Shown piece after piece: positions 12,446 through 23,329 of a stretch of DNA of 64,000 nucleotides; within the stretch, counting starts at the first letter, position 1; the number at the start of each line of letters is the position of its first letter. This DNA comes from Sipunculus nudus (lineage: Eukaryota > Annelida > Sipuncula > Golfingiida > Sipunculidae): assembly GCA_026874595.1 (NCBI GenBank), contig CM049306.1, positions 95,161,642 to 95,225,641 on the forward strand, given 5' to 3'. A model generated the notes under the pieces. That model was not told where the DNA came from and did not search any database. It was given only the letters and a program-made list of their open reading frames with translations. A program made the translations under genes and the position numbers.

Positions 12446-14463
12446 AAGTGACCCATGGGTCATGACGCTCAGCTGACTGGAAAGAGATTCGCCAAAGGAA
12501 ATTTTATCATCTGAATGGTAGTATATACCCATTCAACTGTATTTATATATCTCAAAAATAGAGAAAAAATGCATAAATTTTAAAAAAATACAGGTGGTTC
12601 CACCGGTCTGCAGAAACTAATAAAAACACTTAATGGTCAATATCCATGCAAAGAATCATGGTGATCTCTGGATTAGTTGTTCAGATACTTCAGCTTTTGT
12701 ATCAAATTTTCCATTATTCTGAGGGATACTTTTGAGTCCTAAAGCTTGAAGGATATGGGTAACAGAGACCTAATTTCAGGTTTCCATGGAGCCTTTCCAT
12801 GGGTCTCCCAGTGTATCAAGAATGAAGATTCTAGGTCCAGTTGTTATGATTTGTGCCCAATTAACAAATGTTCATATCTTTAAAGGTCTCAAAAATAGAG
12901 AAAAAAATTCTAAAAAAACCCGAACAAATACAGGTGGTGCCACCAGTCTGCAGAAACTGATGAAACACTCCATGATCAATATCCATACAAACAATTATGG
13001 TGATCTCTGCATTAGTTGTTCAGATACTTCAGCTTTTGTAACAATTTTTCCATTATTCTGAGCTGAGAAAAATAATTGTAAAAATTTGAAAAAATACAGG
13101 TGGCACCACCAGTCTACAGGAACTGATGGAACACCTCTTAATTAATATGTATGCCAAAAATCATGACCATCAGTGTTGTAGTTATTGAGATGTTGCAATT
13201 TGTTTTTATCAAATTTTCCATTATTTTAATTGGGAGCCCCACAGCTCAAAGGATATGGGTAACAGAGACCTTATTTCAGGTTTCCATGGAGACTTTTCAT
13301 AGGTCTCTCACTGTGTGAGGAATGAAGATTCTAGGTCCAGTTGTTATGATTTGTGCCCTGTTTACGGATGTTCACGGTTTTAAAGGTCTCAAAAATAGAG
13401 AAAACAATTCGTAAAAAATCGAAAAATACAGGTGGCGCCACCAGTCTGCAGACACTGATGAAACATCTCATGATTAATAGGTATGCAAAAAATAATGACC
13501 ATCAGTGATGTAGTTAATGAGATATTGAAGTTTTTATATGAAATTTTTGACTATTCTGCGGGGGTATTTTGGGGCCTGATAGCTCTAAGGATATGGGTAA
13601 CAGAGAATATATTTCTGGTTTCCATTGAGACTTATCATAGGTCTCTCAGTGTGTCAAGAATGAAGATTCTAGGTCCAGTCTTTACGATTTGTGCCCTGTT
13701 AACAGATGTTCACATTTTTAAAGGTCTCAAAAATAGAGAAAAAAATTCGTAACAAATCGAAAAATACAGGTGGCGCCACCAGTCTGCAGGAACTGATAAA
13801 ACTTCTCATGATCAATAGGTATGCAAAAAATCATGACCATCAGTGATGTAGTTAATGAGATATTGAAGTTTTTGTATGAAATTTTTTACTATTCTGGGGG
13901 GGAGGGGATACTTCGGGGCCCAATATAAAGTTTTTTGGTAACAGAGACCTAACTTCAGGTTTCCATGGAGACTCATCATAGGTTTCTCAGTGTGTCAAGA
14001 ATGAAGATTCTAGGTCCAGTCTTTACGATTTGTGCCCTGTTAACAGATGTTCACATTTTTAAAGGTCTCAAAAATAGAGAGATAAAATTGTAAAAAATTG
14101 AAAAATACAGGTGGCGCCACCAGTCTGCAGGAACTGATGAAACTTCTCATGATCAATATGTATTCAAAAACTCATGACCATCAGTGATGTAGTTAATGAG
14201 ATATTGGAAGTTTTTGTATGAAATTTTTGAATATTCTGGGGGGTACTTTGGGGCCCAATAGCTCGAAGGATATGGGTAACAGGGACCTAATTTCTGGTTT
14301 CCAAGGAGATTTTTTATGGACCTCTCAGAATGTAAAGTTACAATATTCTAGGTCCAGCGGTTACGATTTGTGCCAGGTTAACGGACAGACGGACGGACGG
14401 ACAGACGGATGACGGACAAAGGGTGATCGCTATAGCTCAGATGACTTACAGTCAGCTGAGCTA
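12446..14463 (+). mobile_element. HINE-like element, inner copy with tandem core
   Basis: The left-end palindrome GACCCATGGGTC is at 12450-12461. The core is a tandem array (about 12590-14380). An ACGG tract (about 14385-14416) and a terminal hairpin (14433-14463) follow. It is inserted in an older copy of the same family. No protein-coding signal is present, and the open frames within it repeat with the array. Confidence 0.7.
12590..14380 (+). repeat. Tandem array, unit about 340 bp, carrying GGTGGCGCCACC
   Basis: Units are recognised by a conserved block (caagaatgaagattctaggt, then a gtgccctgttaac block) and by a palindromic block at about 12597, 12931, 13098, 13431, 13769 and 14110. Spacing of the last four is 332-341 bp. 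The last three palindromes are perfect GGTGGCGCCACC. Earlier units are more diverged, and one is short (about 167 bp). Confidence 0.85.
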
Positions 14464-14704
14464 ACAAAACATTGAGGTTTTTCCTTAATTTCTCAAAGGA
14501 ACGGAGTCGCAAAGCCCCAGTTTTCGGCTTGGTAGGAGATCTCGGGGACATCTATTATTATGCCGAATTTTGGATTCCTGGGTCTTACGGTTTCAAAACG
14601 TGCCACATCTACGGATGGACGGAAGGATGGACGGCTAGACAGCTGACGGACGACGGACAATGGACCACGACTATAGCTCAGATGACTTATAGTCAGCTGA
14701 GCTA

Positions 14705-15233
14705 AAAACTATGATATTCACTTTTGAATACTTTTACATCAATTTTATTACTTTTACACAATAAACACTGCAAGAGTCTTATGACAATTATTAACATTAT
14801 AGACATCATAATGAAAACTTGTCTAAAATCTGATATTTTTAATTACATTTGGAGATTTTATTTTTTTAATACATGTATCAGAAAAAATGAAAAGTATCGC
14901 TTTATAATAGAAATTACAGTAGAAAATATACGTGTATATATATTAAAAGTTAGAGTAAAAGTTCCTCGGGGATCTCGCTTTGTTTTTGACAGTATCTAAT
15001 GTCTAGTTTTATTAATTTGAATGTGTCTTTATTCATGTATAATAACTATATAGTAAATGTGTAATTCTAAGCATTTATCAGTACAACATAACATAATCCT
15101 GGTCTTTTTTGTATGCATGAAACTTAGGCCATGCATTATTGACCCACATCGACTATAAAACATTGCTGGTAATAGGTGATTAAATGACTTACTGTCTGTG
15201 GCTTCTGTTGTAAATAAACAGAAAGAAGCCTAA
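14705..15233. other. Intergenic, AT-rich, nothing recognised
   Basis: An open frame at 14724-14999 has biased AT-rich composition and no motif. Confidence 0.4.
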
Positions 15234-15564
15234 GGCCAAAATAAAAAAAAGGTATGGTTCTCAGGCACTTTTTTTCAGAAATCAATGTGGTTTTTTTATT
15301 TTTAATTTTTTGGTATGTTTCGATAAAAATGACAAATATTTAGGGAAAAGCATGATAATAACAGATTCATGTTGCTAAATAAGTTAAAGCCCTACATAAA
15401 AAAGGAAATTGTATGATTTTATCTCCTTGAAAGGAATGTCCGAGCGGTTGCAGCACAAAATTGGTAAATTTCTATTGAAAATAAAAATAAAAATTTTTGA
15501 TGCGAGGGTTAAAAATTGATGCGGGCGGTGCCTGAGAACCATACCTTTTATTTTTTTTTTGGCC
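15234..15564. mobile_element. Harbinger-like MITE, 331 bp
   Basis: The terminal inverted repeats are about 35 bp. They begin GGCCAAAAT and include GGTATGGTTCTCAGGCAC, with the mirror image ending at 15564. A three-base TAA direct repeat flanks both ends (15231-15233 and 15565-15567), as for PIF/Harbinger insertions. A second full copy lies at 46254-46593 and a truncated one at about 48285-48508. No coding capacity. Confidence 0.8.
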
Positions 15565-16249
15565 TAATGCAAGGTCTCATGCACAATACCCTGAATTTTA
15601 ACAATGCTACTGAACACAGGGCCTTTATTGATCCAGTCAACCTCTGTTCTTGACTAACAGAACGTCATGCATTATACCTCAAGCAAGAGAGACATTTTGT
15701 CATCACTGTCTTATCTATTACCTACGTGTCATCACTGATGACTCATATGACTTACTGTATAAAAAAATTAGGTTAAGGAAAGTTTAGAACTGAATTGTTC
15801 CAGATTAAACCTATCCCCATTTGGTCTCGATGGTGTCTTGGCGTTATCATGATGCAAAGGTAATTTGGCCAAAGTAAAACCATGTTGAGATACATTCATG
15901 AATGAAGTCCTCAGCTATTTTGCAGGAAAGATATACTAACACTAAATACAAGGGACCCATAGGTCACTGTGCTCAGCTAAAGTTGACCTTGAAGGTAAAA
16001 TCTAAAATAATATCAAATGGAGATAAAGTATAGGAGGAAGAGGGAATATAGGCCATGGCTGGTTGTCACCAGAAATCGGTGACAATATGTACGGTGTTTT
16101 GTATCATAGTTTATCGAAGTCTGTTCTCTATTGATATTGACGTGAAGCGTCATCCTAAAGCGTTGACAGGTCTTGATTGTATATATATATATTGTGTATT
16201 CTTGTATGGAATCCCATCGGCTATCAGCTGATTTATCCGTGTCACGCAT
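15565..16249. other. Intergenic with an isolated HINE-like left end
   Basis: A left-end motif with one mismatch in the palindrome (GACCCATAGGTC, 15954-15965) begins a repeat that I cannot follow. Nothing else was recognised. Confidence 0.4.
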
Positions 16250-16557
16250 CGTGTGTAATTATTACATTTGGTATGTGGGTCGCCATGGTGACGCTAACAG
16301 TCAAACTAGGTCACATATATCCTTATATGGGACACTTGAGAAATAAGCCAATCAGAGAACCGGATCGCCGTATTGTGACGACGATTGTGACGTCAGAGTT
16401 CAGGGAGAGACGCTGGAAGCTGCCTTCAGTTGGGTCTTGAAGCTTGAGGTGGCAGCACGCACGAACGGGAGTAGGAACATTGAAACGCCAGGAACGGCAT
16501 AGAAGCAAGCTTCTACATGAGGCAAGGACCCAGCTCATGAGAACTCAGCCGTGCTGC
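16250..16557. promoter_or_regulatory. Promoter-like segment immediately left of the LTR element
   Basis: This short stretch is richer in G+C than its surroundings. It contains a CCAAT-box motif (gccaatcag, about 16348) and a perfect cAMP-response palindrome TGACGTCA (about 16389), and it is not repeated next to the 3' LTR. It may be a host promoter or CpG-rich 5' exon, or part of another element. No downstream exon was identified. Confidence 0.35.
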
Positions 16558-17212
16558 CGACGGAGCTTCGTATTGGTGATAAAGTGAGAGAGCGCGCTCG
16601 TCACCTGCCGGCCTAGTTCAGCTTGACCTAGATACATAACCGCCGTAAGCCGTGAAACCGTTGCTACAAGAGCAAGGTCAAGGACTCTAAGCTCTACATA
16701 AACAAAGAGCGTTATTGCATGCATGTGAACGTAAACCTACCCGGGTCGCAGACAAGCAAGATCAGTTGAAGATCGCTAAACTCAGAAAGACTAGATCTAT
16801 ATGGTACTAACCATACGCTAGATTCTACACAAAACAGTTACCAGAGATCTCTGAAGGAACTGGACTTTATGTTTTTTTTATACAAACCATGGACTCAGTA
16901 AAATATCCTGTAATTTTAATGTGAAGAACTGTCGTATTGACACATCAACGCACACATTCACATTGGTGTCTCTGTAAGTATTGTCTTGAATTATATTTGT
17001 GAATTTAACCTGATGTCTCATAGTTTCTATTGATCTGGGTGTATGATTGTCTGGTATTTTAATACACGTCCTTAAAAGAACCTGGAAATGTCACCTGTAA
17101 TGACCGGGATCTAATTTCTTGATGAGTGAAATCAAGTGGCGAGCGTAAACCCATCGTATGGTTTTATAGGATATATCCGTTGTAAAGTTTTCACGTTAAG
17201 TGAGGGGTGACA
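16558..17212 (+). repeat. 5' LTR
   Basis: Its direct copy lies 5116 bp to the right. It ends in TGACA (17208-17212). Its first dinucleotide is CG where the 3' LTR has the usual TG, probably a point mutation. The internal string TGGCGAGCGT (about 17135) repeats the beginning of the primer-binding site just outside the LTR. Confidence 0.92.
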
Positions 17213-17932
17213 TTGTATGGCGAGCGTGCCAGGATATAATTAGCCTTAAAAAACTGGCTAATTACAGTAAGTTTCAGAAGTTTTGAACTGAGAAAACAGT
17301 ACTGAAACCAGACATTCATATACTCAAACTAGAGTTGATCTGAATTAATAATTGGAAATGACACCAAACTGATGTTGTAGTGTATACTTGCACAATGAAA
17401 TTACCCCACTGTTAGGAGTTAATATTTATTCAGTGAGAATATTACCCGAAGCACAACATTGTTTCAAGATCGGCATATACCTTGTAGATTTGGCTAGAAC
17501 ACATGCATGTTTTGTGAGAAATGCTAGTTCAGTGATACCTGGACATCATTATTGGGTTGATATAAACCCAGATTAGAGTGAAAATTTTTGATGTTGTTAG
17601 ATACGCCCTGGTATAATTTTTTCTACACTAGTTTGTGATTGGTCACGTGGTAGGGTCTCTTGACAGGTAAGTTTACCCCTCCCGATTGGCATGGTAATCA
17701 TAGGTGCATGGTGTTTATTGATATCTTGATATCCATCCGTCCATCCGTCTGACCCTTCGTCCGACCTTCCGTCCGTCCGTCCGTATAAGTAGAATTTTGA
17801 TGCGTAGAGCTACCGTAGTGTTATTGTACGGATACCGCCGGTTCGTTAGGTTGGCTTTAACAGTACGTATTTACGGATTTTTAAGAGCGGATATTACTAG
17901 ATACTGGAATCTTACTAGGTTAGAGCGTTACC
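17213..17932 (+). other. 5' leader of the LTR element
   Basis: This non-coding leader between the LTR and gag carries a CCGT-rich stretch (about 17735-17785), similar to the tracts in the HINE-like repeats. The 62-codon frame at 17388-17576 has no support. Confidence 0.6.
17217..17234 (+). promoter_or_regulatory. Candidate tRNA primer-binding site
   Basis: TGGCGAGCGTGCCAGGAT begins four bases after the 5' LTR. The leading TGG would pair with the CCA end of a tRNA and the rest with an acceptor stem and part of a T-arm. The tRNA species was not determined. Confidence 0.6.
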
Positions 17933-20284
17933 ATGGAAACGTTAGAGTCACTTGTTAGATGCGGACAGGCCTTGGGGCTTAAGGACCAGGCTTTACAAGA
18001 TTATGTTGAGGCTAGACGGCGTGCGGATGAGGAACATGAGGAAAGAGCTAGGCAACGTGAAATAGAGAAGGAACAGTGGGAATTAGAGCGGGAATTAGAG
18101 CGTGAGCAGCGGGAATTAGAGCGCGAGCGAGAGGCTAGAGCCCACGAAATAGAGGTTCTAAGGTTAAAGTCTGACTCTGGGGTTAAAGAAGAGAGAAGTA
18201 GGGATGTATTCCCGAAAATCCAGCTTCCACCTTTTGATGAGGCTCACGATCAGCTAGATGCGTTTCTTGAGCGATTTGAACGATTAGCTGTATGTCAAGG
18301 CTATGATAGGGAGAATTGGGCGTTACACCTGAGTCCGTTACTGCGGGGTAAGGCGCTAGGGACTTACACACAGTTATCGGTTAGTGAGGCCATGGATTAC
18401 GATAAGTTAAAGATAGCCTTGTTAAAGCGATACCAAATGACCGAAGAGGGTTATCGACACAAGTTTCGGACTTGTAGGCCTGAGCGAGGCGAAACGCCGA
18501 GTCAGTTTGCGGTGAGACTGAGTGGATACCTAGACCATTGGATAGGGATGGCAGGGGTCGGAGGTGACTACGACGGGGTAGTTAACCTGTTGATGTGTGA
18601 GCAGTTCGTAAACTGCTGTAGTAGGGATCTCTCTATGTTTTTGAAAGAGAGACGGTGTCGTGACTTTGATAGTATGGTAGACTTAGCCGAGAGTTATACG
18701 GAGGCTCACGGTGTACACAGCCTTACAGCAGGTCCTCGTTATGGCAATAATGTGCCGCGTCCAGCGCAACCGGTATCTCAGCCTAGAGAGAAGCGAGAGG
18801 TTGAGCGCAGTCCGGACGGTCAGACATTTAAGCCATCAGGAGGCATCAGATGTTATGTATGTAATGAAGTGGGACATAAGGCGCGGGAATGTAAGACTAG
18901 TGCCCGGTCGAGGCCTAGGTCTTCCCCTCAAGTAGGGCGTGCTGCTGGCGATCAGAAGAGGTATAGGACTAATTTTAGCCCCCCGTATAACCCAAAACAG
19001 AAACCGGAGACTATGTCAATGGCAGTAGTCGAGGCGGAAACGGATACAGTCGGTGCGGTGAAACCGGAAGTAGAGAGTCCGAGTCAGTCGTTAGGATTTG
19101 CTGCCCAGACAGAAGGCGGAATCTCGTTACCTGTGTGTGAAGGGCTGGTGAATGGTAAGTCAGCGAGGGTGCTGCGGGATTCGGGATGTTCCTCGGCAGG
19201 AATACGTGAGTCGTACGTGGAGCCGAATCAGTTCACCGGACACCAGGTCGAGTGTAGGTTGTTCGACGGGTCTGTAAGACAATTTCCTACGGCTAGGATT
19301 AATGTGGACTGTGCGTACTTTGTCGGTACTATCGAGGCAATGGTGGTCGGGGATGCTTTATGTGATTTAGCGCTAGGTAACGTAGCGGGAGCGCGTGATC
19401 CGTATGATCCGGACCCGACGTGGAAGTCTGAGCGGTCCTCAGGCATAGTGTGTGACGGTGTAGAGTCACAAAAGGAGGTGTCGTCCGCGGTGGAGACACG
19501 GAGCGCTGCACGAGAGAAACAGATACCGACGCGTAGCTTGAATGTTGCAAGCCCAGTTGCCGATGTGAGTCCGGCCGAATTTTTGAAGGCGCAGGAGGAG
19601 GATGGGTCTTTAGCGCCGTATTGGAGGCTAGCTAGAGAGGCTAGAAATGATAGTCCATTTAGAATTGAGGACGGATATTTAGTTCGGGTTGTGAGTGATA
19701 AACGGGGAGATCAAGATGGATCTCGAGTGGTGGTACCTCAGACGTTACGGTACGACGTAATGAGGATGGGCCACGAAGCGATTATGGCGGGCCATCAGGG
19801 CATAGACAAAACGCACGACCGCGTGAGAACTCAGTTTTTCTGGAAAGGGATGTATAATGACATTGCTGAGTTTTGCAAGTCCTGTCCCATTTGCCAGAAA
19901 ACCATACCGAAAGGCAAGGTGCCTGGAGCTACGTTAGGCCAGATGCCATTAATTGATGAGCCCTGGCGTAGAATTTCGATGGATCTGGTTGGGCCGATCC
20001 ATCCAGCGTCTGAGAGAGGTCACAGGTATATTCTGACCGTTATGGATTATGCCACTAGATATCCGGAGGCTGTTGCTTTAAAGAACATAGATACAGTCTC
20101 TGTGGCTGATGCGCTAGTTGATATTTATGCGCGGTTAGGAGTGCCGTCAGAGGTGCTTACTGACATGGGAACACAATTTACATCAGACCTCATGCGAGAA
20201 GTTAGCCGTGTTTTTTCTGTAAGACAGCTCACCACTACTCCTTACCATCCTATGTGTAACGGAATGGTGGAGAGATTCAATTGA
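17933..20284 (+). CDS. Gag-protease-integrase polyprotein (retrotransposon)
   Basis: The ATG at 17933 has a good context (accATGG). Residues 27-75 are a charged Glu/Arg coiled-coil. About 90-265 is the capsid-like region, whose pattern (LPPFDE, then FRTCRPERGETPSQF, then CEQF) resembles the SCAN fold that is thought to derive from Gmr1-like gag. A CCHC knuckle is at 307-320 and an aspartic protease motif DSG at 416-418. The integrase HHCC zinc domain is at about 614-655, and the catalytic triad is Asp684, Asp744 and Glu780 (35 residues between the last two). The frame stops with TGA at 20282-20284 where integrases of this type have a conserved Gly after ERFN. The downstream frame is in the same phase, so a single nonsense change separates them. 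Confidence 0.92.
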   Translation: METLESLVRCGQALGLKDQALQDYVEARRRADEEHEERARQREIEKEQWELERELEREQRELEREREARAHEIEVLRLKSDSGVKEERSRDVFPKIQLPPFDEAHDQLDAFLERFERLAVCQGYDRENWALHLSPLLRGKALGTYTQLSVSEAMDYDKLKIALLKRYQMTEEGYRHKFRTCRPERGETPSQFAVRLSGYLDHWIGMAGVGGDYDGVVNLLMCEQFVNCCSRDLSMFLKERRCRDFDSMVDLAESYTEAHGVHSLTAGPRYGNNVPRPAQPVSQPREKREVERSPDGQTFKPSGGIRCYVCNEVGHKARECKTSARSRPRSSPQVGRAAGDQKRYRTNFSPPYNPKQKPETMSMAVVEAETDTVGAVKPEVESPSQSLGFAAQTEGGISLPVCEGLVNGKSARVLRDSGCSSAGIRESYVEPNQFTGHQVECRLFDGSVRQFPTARINVDCAYFVGTIEAMVVGDALCDLALGNVAGARDPYDPDPTWKSERSSGIVCDGVESQKEVSSAVETRSAAREKQIPTRSLNVASPVADVSPAEFLKAQEEDGSLAPYWRLAREARNDSPFRIEDGYLVRVVSDKRGDQDGSRVVVPQTLRYDVMRMGHEAIMAGHQGIDKTHDRVRTQFFWKGMYNDIAEFCKSCPICQKTIPKGKVPGATLGQMPLIDEPWRRISMDLVGPIHPASERGHRYILTVMDYATRYPEAVALKNIDTVSVADALVDIYARLGVPSEVLTDMGTQFTSDLMREVSRVFSVRQLTTTPYHPMCNGMVERFN

Positions 20285-20296
20285 ACGTTAAAGTTA

Positions 20297-20884
20297 ATGT
20301 TGAAACGGATGTGCGAGGAAAGACCGCGAGATTGGGATCGGTACCTCAGCGCCGTGCTTTTTGCGTACCGAGAAGCGCCACATGAGAGCACAGGGTTCTC
20401 ACCCTTTGAGTTGCTCTATGGTAGGATCGTTAGAGGTCCGATGCGGATTCTAAGGGATCTGTGGACCAAGCGAGATACTAGCATCAAGACTAAAACCACG
20501 TACCAATACGTCCTGGACCTACAAGACAAACTAGGCGACACATGCGCGTTAGCTAGAGAGGCGTTGAACAAATCAGCGAACAGACACAGACTGTTATATG
20601 ATAGAGGTAAATGCACGCGCAGGTTTGACAAAGTTTTGTTGTTACTCCCGACGGAGCGGAACAAATTAATGGTACAGTGGAAAGGCCCCTATACTATTGT
20701 AAACAGGGTTGGGGACTTAGACTATCGGATTAAGATTGGCGATAAGGTTAAAACCTTCCACGTGAATATGCTGAAACGGTACCATGCTAGAAACGAGCCC
20801 CAGCATATTCTGGCAGCGGTAGCCAAGGGCGCACCTGATTCTATACATGATCCTGACGGTGTAGACGGGGAAACAGAGCACTGA
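20297..20884 (+). pseudogene. Integrase C-terminal part with GPY/F module
   Basis: This continues the upstream frame after one stop codon. It contains the end of the integrase core (YREAPHESTGFSPFELLYG, near residues 24-42) and a GPY/F module (WKGPYTIV, about residue 128 on) that binds DNA at the integrase C-terminus, ending FHVNMLKRY. The last 30 residues are acidic and unlike other proteins. The frame ends at 20882-20884, at or next to the deletion that removed most of reverse transcriptase. Confidence 0.88.
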
Positions 20885-21482
20885 TAGACCTAAGACAAAG
20901 AAGGCTTTGCGAGCATTCCTAGGTCTTACAGGGTACTATCGAAAATTCGTGCCAAACTATGCGGAAATAGCAGTGCCCTTGACTGATCTAACGCGTAAAG
21001 GTCAACCTAACAAACTAGACTGGAAACCCGTACACGAGAACGCGTACTGTTCTCTAAAGGCTAAACTGTCAGACCCTCCCATACTGAAGCTACCTGATTT
21101 CAGTAAACGATTTTATTTGAAATGTGATGCATCTGATGTGGGTATTGGCTGTATCCTGATGCAAAGACACGAGGGGATCATGCACCTAGTAGCTTATGCC
21201 AGTCGTAAACTATTGCCCAGGGAGAGAAATTACTCCACCATCGAGAAAGAGTCATTAGCAATTGTATGGTCTGTACAGAAATTTGAGATGTACCTGGCTT
21301 GTAGACTGTTCACCATTCAGACCGACCACAAACCATTAAAGTGTATTAGCAAATCAAAATGTGCTAATAAGAGAGTAATGAGATGGGCACTGGTTCTACA
21401 AGAGTTTAGATTTGATATTGAAGCAGTGTCAGGTAAACTAAACCATGGACCTGATTTTCTTAGCAGACTGCCTGAGTGTTAG
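20868..21482 (+). pseudogene. Reverse transcriptase C-terminal remnant plus RNase H
   Basis: Homology begins at about 20883 with RPKTKKALRAFLGLTGYY, the segment after the reverse transcriptase palm in Ty3/Gypsy elements. A full RNase H follows with its acidic residues in CDAS, EKESLAIVW, TDHKPLK and PDFLSR. It is in a different reading frame from the integrase part, as expected if an internal deletion joined them. The fingers/palm and YxDD motif are absent from the whole element. There is no ATG at the homology start (TTG at 20907). Confidence 0.9.
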
Positions 21483-21673
21483 GATGTAATGAGCTATAAT
21501 GTTTAGCCAGTTAAGTCTAAACATGTACTAGATTTTGCCCTGTGTCATAGACCGTGGGCATGTACTAATGACAACTTGTTACATGACCCTTATGTATTGC
21601 TATGTATTGCTACATGTAAATATGTTTAGCTGGACCCTGTAAGATAGAACGATACGATGTATCGAGAAAATAC

Positions 21674-22328
21674 TGACGGAGCTTCGTATTGGTGATAAAG
21701 TGAGAGAGCGCGCTCGTCATCTGCCGGCCTAGTTCAGCTTGACCTAGATACATAACCGCCGTAAGCCGTGAAACCGTTGCTACAAGAGCAAGGTCAAGGA
21801 CTCTAAGCTCTACATAAACAAAGAGCGTTATTGCATGCATGTGAACGTAAACCTACCCGGGTCGCAGACAAGCAAGATCAGTTGAAGATCGCTAAACTCA
21901 GAAAGACTAGATCTATATGGTACTAACCATACGCTAGATTCTACACAAAACAGTAACCAGAGATCTCTGAAGGAACTGGACTTTATGGTTTTTTTATACA
22001 AACCATGGACTCAGTAAAATATCCTGTAATTTTAATGTGAAGAACTGTCGTATTGACACATCAACGCACACATTCACATTGGTGTCTCTGTAAGTATTGT
22101 CTTGAATTATATTTGTGAATTTAACCTGATGTCTCATAGTTTCTATTGATCTGGGTGTATGATTGTCTGGTATTTTAATACACGTCCTTAAAAGAACCTG
22201 GAAATGTCACCTGTAATGACCGGGATCTAATTTCTTGATGAGTGAAATCAAGTGGCGAGCGTAAACCCATCGTATGGTTTTATAGGATATATCCGTTGTA
22301 AAGTTTTCACGTTAAGTGAGGGGTGACA
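21674..22328 (+). repeat. 3' LTR
   Basis: It starts TGACGGAG and ends GGTGACA. It is nearly identical to 16558-17212 over its whole length; the differences I saw are first-base C/T, C/T near 21720, T/A near 21955 and T/G near 21987. The 190 bp before it (21483-21673) is non-coding and has no clean polypurine tract. Confidence 0.92.
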
Positions 22329-22610
22329 CTGGTTGACATGATTGGTTTGTATTGACAAGTAAGAATTTGTTGCAAATAACATTTTGTGACCCAAACCATG
22401 CATTTCCTAATGTTAAAATTGAAGCATTGTGAACATAAGATGTATATTAATACCATGATCATTGGTTGGCTTTCTGATAAACTTTTTGACAGTTCAATAG
22501 TTTACACATTTGTTCAATTTGACCTATTTTTTTAATACATATATCATTAAATATATGATTTTTTGTTTTAAAAAATGTATACAGTTGAAATATAACTAAT
22601 GTACACAGTC
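22329..22610. other. Spacer right of the LTR element
   Basis: AT-rich DNA. Nothing recognised. Confidence 0.4.
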
Positions 22611-23329
22611 CAAAGATGCAAGAACTTGGTGGTGGTGGTGGGGGGGGGGGGGGACAGAATGATTGTATCAAAGATTAACATATGAAATATTACACAACTG
22701 AATATATAAGTTGCTTTCAAATTCAGACTTTAATAGCTTAAATGCATATACATACAGCATATGAAAGATATTTGAACAGTGCTTATAGGAAAAATTTTAT
22801 AATTAATATATATTTAATGATAACAGAGAGATGACTGACAGACAGAACTGATCACCTTATGTTCCATTCTCCTGAGGCAAGAATATGTTTCAATCATCCA
22901 ATAATTTTTTTCATAAATAAATTTATACATTTGCAATAAAAATAAATGTGCCAGAGCATAGGTGCAAAGGAATCAATGGCAGCAGGGGGGGGGGGGATTA
23001 ATAATACTTCTGCATATACATACAGGGCAAACAATGCCTGATCTCCAATTCTGCTGAGGCAGATAATGAACAAATGTTTGTATTAGATCCTCATTTTATT
23101 ATTACATCATTAATTTTTTAATTTTAAGTTTATATTTATATACATTTCTAGTATAATTTATACATCTGTATAAATGTTAATTCATAATTCTAAATTGCAT
23201 CATCATAAATCTCAATCAGATAACACCACATCATGCATACAATTGTTCATTTATTTTTACCACAAAAATATATCTTTTAAATTTGCAAAACAATAAATAT
23301 GCTACATTAACAGAACATTGGCATCTTCT

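Larger units (their letters stand above)
10854..14704 (+). mobile_element. HINE-like element, outer copy interrupted by a second copy
   Basis: The left end has the perfect palindrome GACCCATGGGTC (10858-10869). The right end has an ACGG-rich stretch and then a hairpin at 14674-14704 (TAGCTCAGATGACT, 3-base loop, nearly exact complement). Poly-G tracts lie near 11001-11022 and 11783-11800. A second element (12446-14463) interrupts it: DNA left of 12446 and right of 14463 matches a continuous stretch of the copy at 45142-47116. Without the insert it is about 1.8 kb. It has no coding capacity, which fits non-autonomous Helentron-type (pearl-like) elements of bivalves; that assignment rests on architecture. 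Confidence 0.65.
16558..22328 (+). mobile_element. Gmr1-like Ty3/Gypsy LTR retrotransposon, RT core deleted
   Basis: Two direct LTRs of about 655 bp (16558-17212 and 21674-22328) differ at only a handful of positions. Between them are gag, a CCHC knuckle, an aspartic protease motif, integrase, a GPY/F module, then only the end of reverse transcriptase and RNase H. Integrase before reverse transcriptase/RNase H is the order of the Gmr1 group; ordinary Ty3/Gypsy elements have the reverse order. The fingers and palm of reverse transcriptase, including the YxDD site, are missing between about 20868 and 20892. There is one in-frame stop in integrase. No target-site duplication could be seen (flanks gctgc and ctggt). 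The copy is young but cannot transpose by itself. Confidence 0.9.

Noticed and set aside
12786-13752. Several frames in the 12.6-14.4 kb array
   Set aside because: They recur with the tandem unit and have no motif.
12590-14380. Regular spacing of palindromic repeats as a CRISPR-like array
   Set aside because: Units are about 340 bp and the intervening DNA is itself repeated; this is a tandem repeat in animal DNA.
16553-22333. Target-site duplication of the Gmr1-like element
   Set aside because: The five bases left (gctgc) and right (ctggt) do not match, so none is claimed.
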